Assembly: GCA_012932865.1 (NCBI GenBank)
Contig: SAXG01000005.1
Coordinates: 310,001 to 374,000 of the forward strand
Origin: Amylostereum areolatum
Taxonomy: Eukaryota > Basidiomycota > Agaricomycetes > Russulales > Stereaceae
Direction of reading: 5' to 3'
Length of the DNA: 64,000 nt
Below, piece by piece: positions 56,701-63,892 of the stretch (the stretch's first letter is position 1; the number at the start of each line of letters is the position of its first letter). The translations under genes were made by a program, and so were the position numbers. The notes beneath the pieces are model-generated. The model was given only the letters and a program-made list of their open reading frames with translations, did no database searches and was not told where the DNA came from.

Positions 56701-58410
56701 CTACAGATTTCCCGAGGGCGGACATCTACGAGATGCTCTCCCCGGACCTCCTTCACCAAATCATCAAGGGCACTTTCAAGGATCATCTCGTTGAATGGGT
56801 CAACCAATACCTTGTCCAGCAACATGGCCAGGCACGCGCGTCGGCAATCGTTGCGGACATCGATCGTCGGTACGTTGACATGCTTTATTCTGATCAATGT
56901 CAAACTTACCTATCTGGGACGGCAGCATTGCAGCTGTGCCAAGCTTCCCCGGCCTCCGACGGTTTCCTGAAGGACGAGGATTCAAGCAGTGGACCGGAGA
57001 TGACTCCAAGGCCCTCATGAAGGTAGGCATGATTACATGCCGAGTTAAAGTTTGCTCTAACCTTTTCTGTAACACTAGGTCTATCTGCCTGCAATTGCAG
57101 GTCATGTACCCGGACAGATGGTCCGCGCGCTCAGCGCGTTCCTTGAGTTCTGCTATCTCGTGCGGCGCTCGACCATTACCGACGATACCCTCGTCGCCAT
57201 TGATGCAGCTCTCAAGCGCTTCCACCACGAACGCGAGATTTTCCGCGACGTTGGTGTACGGCCTGACGGGTTCTCACTGCCGCAACAGCACTCGATGATG
57301 CACTACGTCGCCCACATCAAGTTATTTGGTGCACCAAACGGGCTCTGCTCGTCTATCACCGAATCAAAGCACATCAAAGCAGTCAAGGATCCGTATCGAC
57401 GAACCAATCGCAATCAACCCCTCGGGCAGATGCTGCTTATCAACCAGCGGCTCGACAAGTTGGCAGCAGATCGCGCGGACTTCACAGCTCGTGGCATGCT
57501 CATTGGGCCCTGCCTCCGTCTCCCACCCATCATGACCGCCGCTATGGCGGCTAATCCTGTGGACGTGGCCGCTGCACCTCCCATACCCCCGGAGGATCTC
57601 ATCGTCTTGGATGAAGCGGGAAATATAGATGACGACGGGGGCGATGTTGACGGGCCAACTGTCATGGCAGAAGTCCAGCTCGCAAAATGCCGAGGTGAGT
57701 CAACTTCTACACCACCCGTTCTCGACTAACAAAAGCTTGATTCAGTTCGTGGTCTCCCTCGGCCTGTCAACATGCTCGCTGACGCGATCAATGTCCCTCG
57801 CCTTCAAGAGCTGATCCGCCGCTTCTTGTATGATCAACAGTTTCCGGATTCTGACGCGTCTTCCGCAAATGTTCCCCTCGCTAGCTGTCCGGGCTTTGAC
57901 GGACACGTCGCCATCTACCCTTCCGCCATTGCATCCTTTTATGCTCCAAGCGATCCCTCTGGTGTCGGTGGCATGCACCGCGAGCGCATCCGCTCCACAT
58001 CATCCTGGCGCCATGGCCCTGCACGACGTGACTGTGCATTCCTTGAGAAGGATCCTGATCTTCCCGGGTTTCGGGGGCTGTACGCTGTTCGAATCCTCCT
58101 TCTGTTTCAGTTTTCGGCGGGTGATGTTGACTACCCATGCGCGCTTGTCTCGTGGTTCTCACCCGTTTCTGATACGCCGTGTCCTAATACTGGCATGTGG
58201 ATCGTCGAGCCAGATCTTGACAGGAATGGAGACCGTGAGATGTCTGTCATCCATGTTGATTCCATTCTTCGTGGGGCACATCTAATTGGAGTATCTGCTG
58301 GGGCCGAGTTTCTCCCGCGTTCTCTAACCGAGGCAGATAGTCTGAACGCATTCCGTGCCTTCTATATAAATAAATATGCAGACCACCACTCCCATGAAAT
58401 CGCATTTTAG
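44759..58410 (+). CDS. Plavaka (KDZ) transposase, split by retrotransposon
   Basis: Exons 44759-45053, 45103-45611 and 45666-45828 lie left of the inserted retrotransposon. Exons 56140-56178, 56234-56462, 56514-56643, 56694-56869, 56926-57022, 57079-57694 and 57746-58410 lie right of it. Ignoring the insert and one target copy, they sum to 2919 nt with every phase matching, so 972 residues without a stop. The N terminus has a C2H2-like finger (CKARGC, then RHYNTFH). The core holds the family signature SDKTTVSVATGQ, YYPFYLS and RRAHR, which identifies the KDZ/Plavaka transposase. Further conserved blocks are WPWDLDG, HQIIKGTFKDHLVEW, QQHSMMHYV and SITESKHIKAVKDPYRR. The insertion falls directly after RRAHR. 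The present locus cannot make the full protein, but no other damage is seen. Confidence 0.88.
45824..45828. repeat. Target site duplication TCGTG (left of LTR element)
   Basis: TCGTG directly precedes the left LTR and is repeated at 56135-56139 after the right LTR. Five base pairs is the usual duplication size for Ty3/gypsy elements. Confidence 0.9.
45829..46379 (-). repeat. 3' LTR of element 1
   Basis: 551 bp. It matches 55586-56134 apart from a substitution within CACCGTCGTGGC (the other LTR has CACCGTCATGGC) and a two-base length difference at GTGGCAGCAGGTCG. Bounded by TCGTG on the outside and by a polypurine tract on the inside. Confidence 0.93.
46271..46603 (-). CDS. Single-TM small ORF before 3' LTR
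   Basis: Frame of 110 residues beginning MQPTQSPDLTMFAATTP, with one strongly hydrophobic segment (SIVIVISVIVILTALTALTS) followed by a basic stretch (HRWRRPNE). The last third reads into the LTR. The position between the accessory region and the 3' LTR is where env or env-like genes lie in retroelements, but a signal peptide, ectodomain and cysteines are lacking, so it cannot be called an envelope protein. Its expression is unproven. Confidence 0.35.
   Translation of the reverse strand: MQPTQSPDLTMFAATTPRSIVIVISVIVILTALTALTSIIFIHRWRRPNERVQELPMEPIRFANRRDVDSREGDSVTTPIRYLIFPYLIRKDVAKRRITTVPQLVTVPTT
46380..46393 (-). other. Polypurine tract of element 1
   Basis: AGAGAGGGGGATAG on the minus strand abuts the TGTTAC start of the 3' LTR, the expected place for the plus-strand primer of reverse transcription. 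Confidence 0.8.
46679..47065 (-). CDS. Accessory ORF of element 1, 128 aa
   Basis: From the Met at 47065 the frame encodes a Pro/Thr-rich start (TPPATPPPSPIPSRTPTP) followed by a charged helical part (DEELLRHLKQVTELLSRPDV, then ALKRPRSLDEEALQE) and a C terminus (GLFKRHEPRFRD, DPVMTARIGHRLG). The frame is open a further 74 codons upstream, but that part is less protein-like. No family is recognised. It lies inside the retrotransposon downstream of pol. Confidence 0.45.
   Translation of the reverse strand: MSSTLTPSSRNLSTVDTTPPATPPPSPIPSRTPTPDPRDEELLRHLKQVTELLSRPDVARALKRPRSLDEEALQESKGRCGIKGLFKRHEPRFRDPDDPVMTARIGHRLGSPTMDGEDMKVVESWLKW
47420..47450. repeat. ATG/CAT trinucleotide microsatellite
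   Basis: About seven to eight tandem ATG units (plus strand) inside the 3' accessory region of element 1. In one minus-strand frame they encode a poly-isoleucine run, in another poly-histidine. Confidence 0.7.
47470..49495 (-). pseudogene. Accessory zinc-knuckle coiled-coil ORF, frame-shifted
   Basis: Protein-like pieces lie in different minus-strand frames. From 49495: NVDRIRLVCNRAHHTQQERA and ALCGDC. From 49219: a coiled coil (EQARQRIDDLRRESADVQGI). Then, in the frame of 49202, VAELRRFLTEVGLRVNWLNW. Back in the first frame, a CCHC knuckle (CWKCGKRGHLRRDCP). Finally, in a third frame, HRQLLGFLTRRESLTHEAAQ, EQWLYWEDAM and WRVDDLFWKKEDWDLQEAEE. A GTAAGC/CACAG intron near 49277-49220 is plausible. 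Two frames are open over 1.5 kb at once. I read this as an extra gag-like gene downstream of pol that has lost frame, or one whose frames are joined by splicing or frameshifting. Confidence 0.5.
49578..49860 (-). CDS. Chromodomain tail of pol, displaced by frameshift
   Basis: The frame encodes LDKRYSEPLHYFVKWKGYPD followed by NTWEPASNLEG and a Lys/Arg-rich end, a clear chromodomain with the aromatic cage motif (Y, FVKWKGY, W). It overlaps the end of the pol frame. Reading pol across one extra A in the run around 49865 (GAAACGAATAGTAGCC) would make the two continuous. Chromodomains at the integrase C terminus direct chromoviruses to marked chromatin. As it stands, the integrase would be made without it. 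Confidence 0.8.
49783..53466 (-). CDS. pol: Ty3/gypsy Pol polyprotein
   Basis: About 1,227 codons. Order: aspartic protease (ALLDSGASSTLIH), reverse transcriptase (RPVQDYRYLNS, VVYMDDILIF), RNase H (FRIESDASDFAYGAILSQ), integrase zinc finger (HHDLETIGHPGE with CPVC), integrase core (SDFITDLP, SDRGPQF, YHPQTDGETERVNQELE) and the GPY/F region (RFGPFKIEKVIGPVTYRLEL). The frame has no ATG at its start; it is entered from gag by a -1 shift at the GGGTTTT heptamer just before the gag stop. It ends early relative to the chromodomain because of a one-base frame change near 49865. All catalytic motifs seen are intact. Confidence 0.95.
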   Translation of the reverse strand: MNRPSTAAVERTQTMNFSNRSPVQDTRDDVNRTVYIRSYQDGATHAPSIHIPVTFHGKFRKAAAKALLDSGASSTLIHPDFVRKHKMNLIQLKKPIPIYNVDGSRNTLGEIKQKVYLPMTMEGTNGEIHRENLGLFVTALGGDEVILGTPWLKKHNPHIDWRKRQITLQTCPGTCITTSRTMIVQGKDEHSLQSFEEQKINHHATVEEQEDPESNSDLADIRIVRTFHEKTDVETMPIAKEANEPGIWITARATKAQELAERAAIGEKKKTLDEMIPSSYKQYQKVFEKKASERFPISRPWDHAIDLTEGWKPRNCKVYPMTVPERKELDTFIDEHLRKGYIRESKSEISSPFFFIKKKDGSLRPVQDYRYLNSITVKNEYPIPLISDLIDKLKGAKIFSKLDLRWGYNNVRIKEGDQWKAAFKTNRGLFEPMVMFFGLTNSPATFQAMMNALFKELIDTGKVVVYMDDILIFTETLDEHRKLMKEALQLLERNDLFLKPEKCFFEQPSIEYLGVIITHNKVQMDPVKVQGLAEWPTPRKVKEVQSFLGFGNFYRRFIKDYSKIARPLFQLTKKDHEWNWTAECERTFERLKQEFTSSPILIMPDENKPFRIESDASDFAYGAILSQPDEIERWHPVAYLSKSLSPAEQNYEIYDKELLGVVKALEHWRHYLEGANHKVEIWTDHKNLEYFTTAQKLNRRQARWSLYLSRFDYTLVHKPGSTNKADGLSRRPDHKEDIPDNDDRILLHPSVFRARATGRGTVEAIGDKELLKELRNFSHLDDEVWTALDTIKRSGPRTLAKGIEDWNFENDLIIRKGKIYVPQNLELRRMILKSHHDLETIGHPGEMKTLELVQRNFWWPKMISFVKDYVQGCPVCQSTKNVTHPAKHPLQPTEIPERPWETITSDFITDLPISNGFDSINVVVDRFTKTAVFTPCLKTINAEETADLLIDNVYRRFGLWKRMISDRGPQFASKVFQSICESLGVISSLSTAYHPQTDGETERVNQELEQYLRAFCNGDQTNWAKLLPKAEFAHNIRQHSATKASPFELLHGYQPVFNPAIPTDPRIPTAEERIKNFKDAWDNAEASLEIAAKLMKMQHDQTFTLRDQLKQGDQVWLDGKNLNTVYPKTKLAPKRFGPFKIEKVIGPVTYRLELPTKWKIHPVFHAALLIPFKETEQYGEAYERPPPELVNDEELYELETNSSLKIGQTIFRTATLLRKMERIPRLR
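53463..54782 (-). CDS. gag: Ty3/gypsy Gag with zinc knuckle
   Basis: 439 residues from ATG 54782. A Pro-rich lead is followed by the capsid-like region (LGVYDGRDRAKAAKFIEQC, FVLSHLTDGPALHWASLL, FGEIDPGRDTRFNIQRLEQG, IDQFKRGLRNDIVVEIL) and a CCHC knuckle (CFYCRKPGHISRNCPEK). It terminates in GGTTTTTGA, where the preceding heptamer allows a -1 shift into pol. The reading frame is open upstream of the ATG for about 258 codons (see the extension feature). A homologous, truncated copy lies at 62331-63410. Confidence 0.93.
   Translation of the reverse strand: MGDTATSIPNPATALGNVPPGETNVPRQMPATPTPADPAKPRHETRFPLGLGTTDPIGWRTLTPPSPSLSNQSKDNKKGKEVRDYVFGRGATADLPKESKHPPGNSPPGGTGTIGSKPDDKDKGFKLNTLGVYDGRDRAKAAKFIEQCVLRFIAFPNAYTANMRKITFVLSHLTDGPALHWASLLISKIDKIRDRGLDPEVYLPWTAFRDAFLETFGEIDPGRDTRFNIQRLEQGTMETKDYITIFRDYAMEAGYDHKALIDQFKRGLRNDIVVEILKRDHISNDIDEWYELALRIDNNWREAQAFQRHYTRPMNPTSDLTLLYKKPQTYIPFRKGNGNKGNATTARAAQTGNNGRNFRRLTPQERTELQKSGSCFYCRKPGHISRNCPEKRTQTTINARTANLTEEESPIDQITKLVNKMDSETFARTANMFKDNQGF
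53466..53472 (-). promoter_or_regulatory. -1 frameshift slippery site gag/pol
   Basis: On the sense strand GGGTTTT is read in the gag frame as G GGT TTT, followed directly by the gag stop TGA. This fits the X XXY YYZ rule exactly, and a -1 slip moves into the open pol frame. I did not find a clear pseudoknot by eye. Confidence 0.75.
54783..55557 (-). CDS. ATG-less in-frame N-terminal extension of Gag
   Basis: Directly upstream of the gag ATG the same frame stays open for about 258 codons and is protein-like: NGNEDHHWTFDPTYLLTYYD, KGTYEYQWNPPIYRYNLPPA, SHWKLSDYSRPHIGPLSSEE, PYTGNIKDYWEFDPDTDTAD. It contains no Met, and no ATG occurs in any frame from the LTR TATA box to the gag ATG. The second element copy (61540-62330) encodes a closely similar protein in the same frame relative to its gag ATG, also with no ATG. 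Initiation at a near-cognate codon, as in the CUG-started long Gag of some gammaretroviruses, would explain this; an alternative is splicing from an upstream exon. An acceptor-like CTACAG lies at 55557. Confidence 0.55.
55586..56134 (-). repeat. 5' LTR of element 1
   Basis: 549 bp, TG...CA on the sense strand, nearly identical to 45829-46379. It contains the promoter of the element. Confidence 0.93.
55851..55860 (-). promoter_or_regulatory. TATA box in 5' LTR of element 1
   Basis: On the minus strand ATATAAAAGG lies about 270 bp before the end of the LTR, a good RNA polymerase II TATA element. The second copy has TTATAAAAGG at the same place (about 61246-61255). Confidence 0.7.
56135..56139. 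repeat. Target site duplication TCGTG (right of LTR element)
   Basis: Second copy of the 5-bp duplication at 45824-45828. The transposase frame resumes right after it. Confidence 0.9.
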
Positions 58411-58527
58411 AGTATTTAAATATATTATTATTGTGTTCCAGGTTATAAAAATATTAGTGCTTCAAGGAGCTGTAAGTTCTTTGAACATGGCCAGGACTTC
58501 TCTTTAAGCACAAGTTACCCCAGTGAA

Positions 58528-58605
58528 TCTACTTGTCCCCAAGTCTGTCTACTTGTCCCCAAGTCAGTATATTTGTCCCCAAGTCAGTATATTTGTTCCC
58601 AAGTA
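58528..58605. repeat. 20-bp tandem repeat, right subterminal region of Plavaka
   Basis: Four copies of a 20-bp unit (TCTACTTGTCCCCAAGTCTG and variants) follow one another. Each holds an ACTTG and a CAAGT half-site in inverted orientation. More scattered copies continue to 58730. This is probably a transposase-binding array (inference). Confidence 0.75.
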
Positions 58606-58717
58606 TATCTCTAAGGATCAATTGTTTCACCAAGTGCACAAGTGTTCTGGCCCCAGTCCAAGTCAGTTCTAAGGAGGATCTCCAAGTCCAAGGTGTGGGT
58701 TCCAAGTCCAAGTAGGG

Positions 58718-58743
58718 CTCAAGTACTTGGAGTTTTCCTGATG
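58718..58743 (-). repeat. Plavaka right terminal inverted repeat
   Basis: Reverse complement reads CATCAGGAAAACTCCA and then diverges slightly from the left end at 41347. GA follows directly at 58744-58745. Confidence 0.8.
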
Positions 58744-58890
58744 GACCGTCTTCTCAAACTTTTGAGAGGCAGGGATCCTGACTGGTGCTCCTGGTCGATA
58801 GAGAGCAAGACCTTTGACACCATCGTATGGGTCGCAATATACCGGAATCCTCTTTCTCATCTTCTTCATCATACCTGTCCAACATGACAT
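58744..58890 (-). pseudogene. Host gene A, 5' part, cut by Plavaka element
   Basis: 49 codons from the Met at 58890, with RKRIPVYCDPYDGVKGL and ASQKFEKTV, directly before the transposon end. The paralogue at 59533-60695 has the same motifs (KKRTPVYRDPYDGVVGL, FEKTIVDTAV). The continuation is at 41346 on the other side of the transposon and is in frame. Upstream of the KMRKR motif the frame may already be disturbed (the frame giving LINVMLD is one base off), so the true start may be different. Confidence 0.7.
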
Positions 58891-59532
58891 TGATCAAAGC
58901 TGTCTATATAAACAGCGTGCTAAACTTGAACTCACTTCCGATTGAAACAGGTAGAGTCCTGACGCTCGCATCATTCTGCGATCCGTCAAGCGTGATCTTG
59001 CAAGCACCCAAAGAATACAATGCACTTCGATTGCCGTTGGAGGCATGGGTTCGATCAAGGCTCCAAGCTGGCTTAGATGGTGAGACAAAACAGTGCCACG
59101 AAGAAGCGCCTACATATGTACATAATCTTGCAATTTACGGGTAAGGCTGGCGCTGAGCTATTGACACGCCGGTGATCCAGATGCACTGCACGAGGAAGCA
59201 AGGTGGACCTAGAGAATTCAATATTCAGTGCTCAAGCGCTCAGTACTTCAGTCCTGAGAGAGCTTGAGGCCAGGGATAAAACCAAGATAAACCCGTCATG
59301 TAAAGACACAGTTAGACACTGGCAACTTGCAAGTGGAAGCAAAGTATTACCAGTCGTGAGAGGATCCCGAGGTAACCAGTCGACACACGCGCCTCTTCCA
59401 GCTCAACCACTCTGTAAGTAACGTTCGATATTATATACAGTACATATAATGTTACAGATACTTCATAGACGACACGTACGTGGTTACAAGAGATCAATTA
59501 CAACATTGTAAACAAAAAGAAGCCTTTACTAG
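58891..59532. other. Intergenic between gene A remnant and paralogue B
   Basis: A minus-strand frame at 58894-59088 might be a further 5' exon of gene A, with no clear splice support. The remainder shows nothing recognisable. Confidence 0.35.
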
Positions 59533-60695
59533 TCATCGATGCAGCTCGTATACCTCTCGCTCAGAGGTCTCGTCAGTCCAGATACCTTCCGTAGTCCCCA
59601 TATCCATCGGATCCGCGTCGTCCATCTCTGTCGCATCCATGGGGTAAGGCACGGTAAACCGAGCAGTCAGCGCAGAGACGGTCTCCCAGCTTTGCAGACG
59701 CAAACCCTTGCCTGGCTTCGGCCAGACGGGCCCAAACGTCCACATACCCGCAGTGTATGATGACCCCAAAGTTCTTCACAGGCATGACAATTTTCGTGAT
59801 CGGGTCGTAGATGGCAGGATCGGAAGTGGTGGGCGCGATCTTCACCATGGTTAGGATATTATCGTAGGTTTTGGGGTTGAACGAGCCGGTCGTCTGCACA
59901 GAAGATCGTTCCTCGGACCTTGCCCATGGGTTCAAAGGTATCACCTAAGACGGGATAGCATGACAGTTCAATATGTGTATGGACATTGATGTCGACGACT
60001 CGACGTGCCTTGATGTTCTTCCGCAGGAATACCTCAAATGTCCCCCCCGCTTCCTCCACGCCCAAGCGTCGCATCGCCTCTTCCCAATGGTGCTTGAACT
60101 CGCTAATTCCGGAAAAGGTGTAGACAGCCGTGTCCACGATGGTCTTTTCGAAGTGACGCGCGGTCGCAACCTTGTCTAGCTCACTAGTCTGAAACGGATA
60201 AGGTAGGCCAACGACACCATCGTATGGGTCGCGGTAGACTGGAGTCCTCTTCTTCATTTTCTTGACCATGTCTATGACGATGCTCAGCATGGTCACTTTA
60301 CACGTGGAAGCACAGAGCGCACCACGCACTGACACTTTCAGGGCTAGTCTGTTAGTGGGATCATGACTCTACAGCACGAATAGTGAACATTAATACTCCC
60401 TATGTGCGAATGATCAACAGCGTACCCCAGTAGCCAAGGAAGGTTCGGTGTACATGACTGGGTCAGGTTTGAACGTTGAACGGCTAGCGGGTTTGAGATT
60501 GAAGCTAAAGAGCCCGACGTCGTAGCCGAAGCCTGTTATATGGATTATGGCATGCCTGGGTTGCTGTCCATAAACGTCGCCACGTTCCCGATGTTGGAAC
60601 TTGGAATGGTTGGAAGGTAAGTAACATGCATAGCCCCGTGGTATCTGAAGCTCAAATTGCACGAGAGCATTGGGAGGGTGAGGGAAGACATACAT
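59533..60695 (-). pseudogene. Paralogue B of the disrupted host gene, frameshifted
   Basis: Exons traced: 60695-60415 (NALVQFELQIPRGYACYLPS, then FGYDVGLFSFNLKP), about 60357-60009 (containing MVKKMKKRTPVYRDPYDG and FRHHWEE-like FKHHWEEAMRRLG), and 59944-59533. The intron after 60009 has a GC donor (GCACGT); gene A has GTATGT there. In the last exon the frame is lost between VMPVKNFGVIIHCG and WTFGPVWPKPGKGLRLQ, where gene A reads on without a break, so one or two bases are missing near 59757. Further exons upstream (about 60930) may exist but end near the LTR at 60982. The family is unknown to me. Confidence 0.5.
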
Positions 60696-60981
60696 AATTT
60701 TGTCTGCTTCAGGTATGCTTCAGGGAGACTCCGCCGGTGGTCAGGTCAAGAAGAGAGTGTGTTTCGACTTCCGAGCGCCCGACACGTCGTGTCCGGTCGG
60801 CGGTCGGGTCCTGGTCGTGCCACTTGCGCGTACTGGCACGCACTCAATGTACTCAACGTCCACCGTCCTGTCCAGTCTCCGACTCCAGTGTCTGCTCTGT
60901 ATATCTACCATAGCTAAACCAAGTACGTTCTGTTCCGCATGATTAACAATACGGAGTCGCGTTCTATCAATTGTGTTATTG

Positions 60982-61519
60982 TGTTACAACTTGTCCAAGG
61001 TACTTCATTTTCCATTACCTTATTAGGAAGGACGTCGCTAAACGACGGATTACGACTGTGCCCCAGTTCGTAACCGTCTCAACGACGCGACGACGACAGT
61101 GCCACAGATCGTCACCGTCCCGACGACAGTGCCACAGATCGTCACCGTCTCAACGGCACAGCCGCGACGGTGCCACAGTCTCATCCCCGTAGATACTTGA
61201 GGCGACCGTCGCTCAATGTACATATATTTACTCGACCTCCTTTCTTATAAAAGGAGGCTCATCGAACGAGCCATTCCTCAGCTCGTTCTCTTTGTAAATA
61301 CAGGACTGTTCTAAATAGAACCTCCTCTTAAAACTACTAAAGAGAGCATAAAGTAACTAAGTCGAAAGCTCGCCTAAGTCTTCTGTGAAGACTTACTGCT
61401 TCGCTTATCGACCTCTAACTTCGTATAGCCGAGACGTCTGGATCACCTGATCCCACCTCTCATCCACACGAGTACTGTAGCCTGAGCCGCTTGTCACGTG
61501 ATAAGGACCGTCCTTAACA
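60982..61519 (+). repeat. 5' LTR of copy 2
   Basis: 538 bp, TGTTACAAC...CTTAACA, homologous to the LTRs of element 1 but with many differences in the first 250 bp, where CGTCACCGTCTC-type tandem units occur. The TATA region and the last 250 bp are well conserved. Confidence 0.85.
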
Positions 61520-62330
61520 CTAGAACGAGCTCTCCTCTACACTAGCTCACCCTACAGTTTGGCGCAGAGCGTCAAACGAAACACCCACCACGGAGTCAGC
61601 GGAACAACCCGCTGAAAAAAGACCATCAGATTTTGAGATCCCTCAACTCCAATCAAACTGCAGTCGAGACTTCCCTAACGGAAACGAAGATCATCGCTGG
61701 ACATTTGACCCCTATCATCTCCTTTTCTACTACGACGGAACCCTCGTCGCGAAAGAAAGCAAAGGAACATACGCATACCAGTGGAACCCGCCCATATACA
61801 GATACAACCTTCCCCCAGCAGCGGAATACTTCAAAGATAGATCCAAAAGAGAAAAGGAAGACGGAAGCTACGACAATTCACATTGGAAGCGCCCAGATTA
61901 TTCAAGACCTCATATTGGGCCCCTCTCATCAGAAGAACTCTGGAAACACCCGGACGCACAGAAAGTCGAAGAGAAACCTTACACCGGGAATATTAAGGAC
62001 TACTGGGAATTTGATCCCGATACCGACACAGCCGATACGACAACCGAACCACAGAACCCTCAAACCGAACTCCAGCATCCTCAAGAACCCGCAGCAACTA
62101 CACAGCCTCCAGAAGAAACCGCGCCAGAACCTAAGAGAACTGTATCAAACCCCCAAATTAAGTCCGATTCCGGAGGAAGTCGAGAAGGCAGCCCACCGAG
62201 CGCAACAGAAACGGAAAGACATACAGAAGAATCAACAAGATCTCCATCAGTTAAATCAGACAAAGATATCTTCGAAACTAGAAGAGGAAGACAAGGAAAC
62301 CTATTCGGAAGATCAGAGAACGTCACAACA

Positions 62331-63410
62331 ATGGGAGACACTACCACCTCGATACCCAACCCCACCACCACACTTAGCAATGTCCCCCCTGGAGAAACTA
62401 ATATACCGCTCCAGACTGCCTGCAACTCCAACACCAGCCGATCCCGCGAAACCAAGACATAAGGCTCGATTCCCCATGGGATTCAGTTTAGGCGAACCAA
62501 TAGGATGGAAAGTACCATCGCCGCAACCATCAACGCATTCCGACCGATCGGCTGATAATGAGAAAGGAAAAAAGGTTCAGGACTATGTATTCGGAAGAGG
62601 AGCGACCGCAGATCTTCCGGAAGGACCGAGACATCCACCGTGGCATTCACCGCCAGGAGGAACAGGAACAATCGGATCTAAACCCGAAGACAAAGACAAA
62701 GGATTCAAACTGAACGCACTAGGAGTATACGACGGAAGAGACCGAGCGAAGGCAGCAAAGTTCATCGAACAATGCGTACTTCGCTTCATAGCATTCCCCA
62801 ACGCATACAAAACCAACATGCGTAAGATAACCTTTGTACTCTCGCATCTCACCGATGGACCCGCCCTTCACTGGGCGTCCCTCTTGATAAGCAAAATCGA
62901 TAAGATACGAGATCGAGGCATAGATCCAGAAATACATCTTCCATGGACGGGATTCCGCGACTATTTCTTAGAAACTTTTGGAGAAATAGATCCCGGAAGA
63001 GACGCTAGATTCAACATACAGCGCCTGGAACAAGGCACTATGGAAACCAAAGATTACATCACGGTCTTCAGAGACTATGCCATGGAAGCCGGCTACGATC
63101 ATAAAGCATTGATCGACCAATTCAAGAGAGGACTGCGCAACGATATAGTAGTCGAGATTCTCAAGAGAGATCACATCTCGAACGATATCGACGAATGGTA
63201 TGAACTCGCACTGCGCATCGATAATAACTGGCGAGAAGCTCAAGCATTCCAACGACATTATACGAGACCAATGAACCCGACGAGTGATCTCACCCTCCTA
63301 TACAAGAAACCGCAGCCGTATGTCCCATTCCGAAGAGGAAACGGAAATAAAGGGAATGTTACTACCGCCAGAGCCGCTCAGACCGGAAACAACAACCGAA
63401 GCTTCAGACG
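62331..63410 (+). pseudogene. gag: Truncated, frameshifted gag of copy 2
   Basis: The ATG at 62331 is homologous to the gag ATG of element 1. After about 30 codons a one-base insertion shifts the frame; the capsid region (LGVYDGRDRAKAAKFIEQC and on) continues in the other frame up to NNNRSFRR at 63410. The zinc knuckle is missing because the third element's LTR starts there. Confidence 0.8.
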
Positions 63411-63892
63411 TGTCAGCAACGGTCTACCTGCGATGCAGGTTCAGGACGTCGCGACGAGGTACAAGGCGAGGAGAGACGAGGATAGGATCGAGGGGGGCGA
63501 GTGATAAACGAAGGTGTGGACCTTCCCCTGCAGTACTTAAGGAGGATCCCCCAGGTAGCCGGAGAATAGAAAAGGTCGAGATGACCCCTCCTCATAGATT
63601 GGTGAGCCCTTATATACATGAGGATAAGGACCCAAACGAAGACAAACAAAGCCGGAGTAGGAGTGGGTCAGGACGGACTACGAAGTGGGTACCACGGAGT
63701 ACGAAGTGGGTCACAGCACGAGGCGAGGTAAGTATGACTCCAAGGTCTAGATCATGACCGAGGTAGCCGAGAAGACCGGTATGCCCGAAGGGCCGGACGC
63801 GATGCGAAGCGAGGCGAAGTCCGATGCGAGGTCCGATGGTAAACTATAGTAAAGTAAGGTCCGATGTATATAATTTGGAGGTGTTCATGACA
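63411..63892 (-). repeat. LTR of a third retrotransposon
   Basis: 482 bp from TGTCAGCAAC to TTCATGACA on the plus strand, so TGTCATGAAC...CTGACA on the minus strand. It contains a TATATAAG (minus, about 63609-63616). The sequence abutting 63893 on the minus strand is a polypurine tract, so this is the 3' LTR of a minus-strand element whose body lies beyond the window. The sequence is unrelated to the element 1 LTR. Confidence 0.65.

Larger units (their letters stand above)
41347..58743 (+). mobile_element. Plavaka (KDZ) DNA transposon, interrupted by LTR retrotransposon
   Basis: The element begins CATCAGGAAAACTCCACTTA and ends with the near-perfect inverse (TACTTGGAGTTTTCCTGATG), flanked by GA on both sides. 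Total length is 17,397 bp; without the retrotransposon at 45829-56134 and one 5-bp target copy it would be about 7.1 kb. It carries two divergent genes: a DUF6532 protein (41934-44531, minus) and the transposase (44759-58410, plus). Both ends have several hundred bases of subterminal repeats based on CAAGT/ACTTG. It sits inside an exon of host gene A. The ends were fixed by three independent signs that agree: inverted termini, target duplication, and in-frame continuity of the disrupted host gene. Confidence 0.88.
60982..63410 (+). mobile_element. Element 1 family copy 2, truncated by a third element
   Basis: Plus-strand copy of the same Ty3/gypsy family. It has an LTR (60982-61519), the ATG-free leader with the Gag extension, and gag up to codon block FRR at 63410, where another LTR begins. 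The rest of gag and pol is absent from the window. Frame damage is visible: a one-base deletion early in the leader frame and one extra base at about 62414 (CAGACTGCC against CAGATGCC) which separates the gag start from the capsid region. It is diverged from element 1 at many positions, so it is an older insertion. Confidence 0.85.

Noticed and set aside
61633..63504. 623-codon ORF in copy 2
   Set aside because: The first half is the wrong frame of the Gag extension; it only becomes gag after a one-base insertion, and the tail lies in the LTR of another element.
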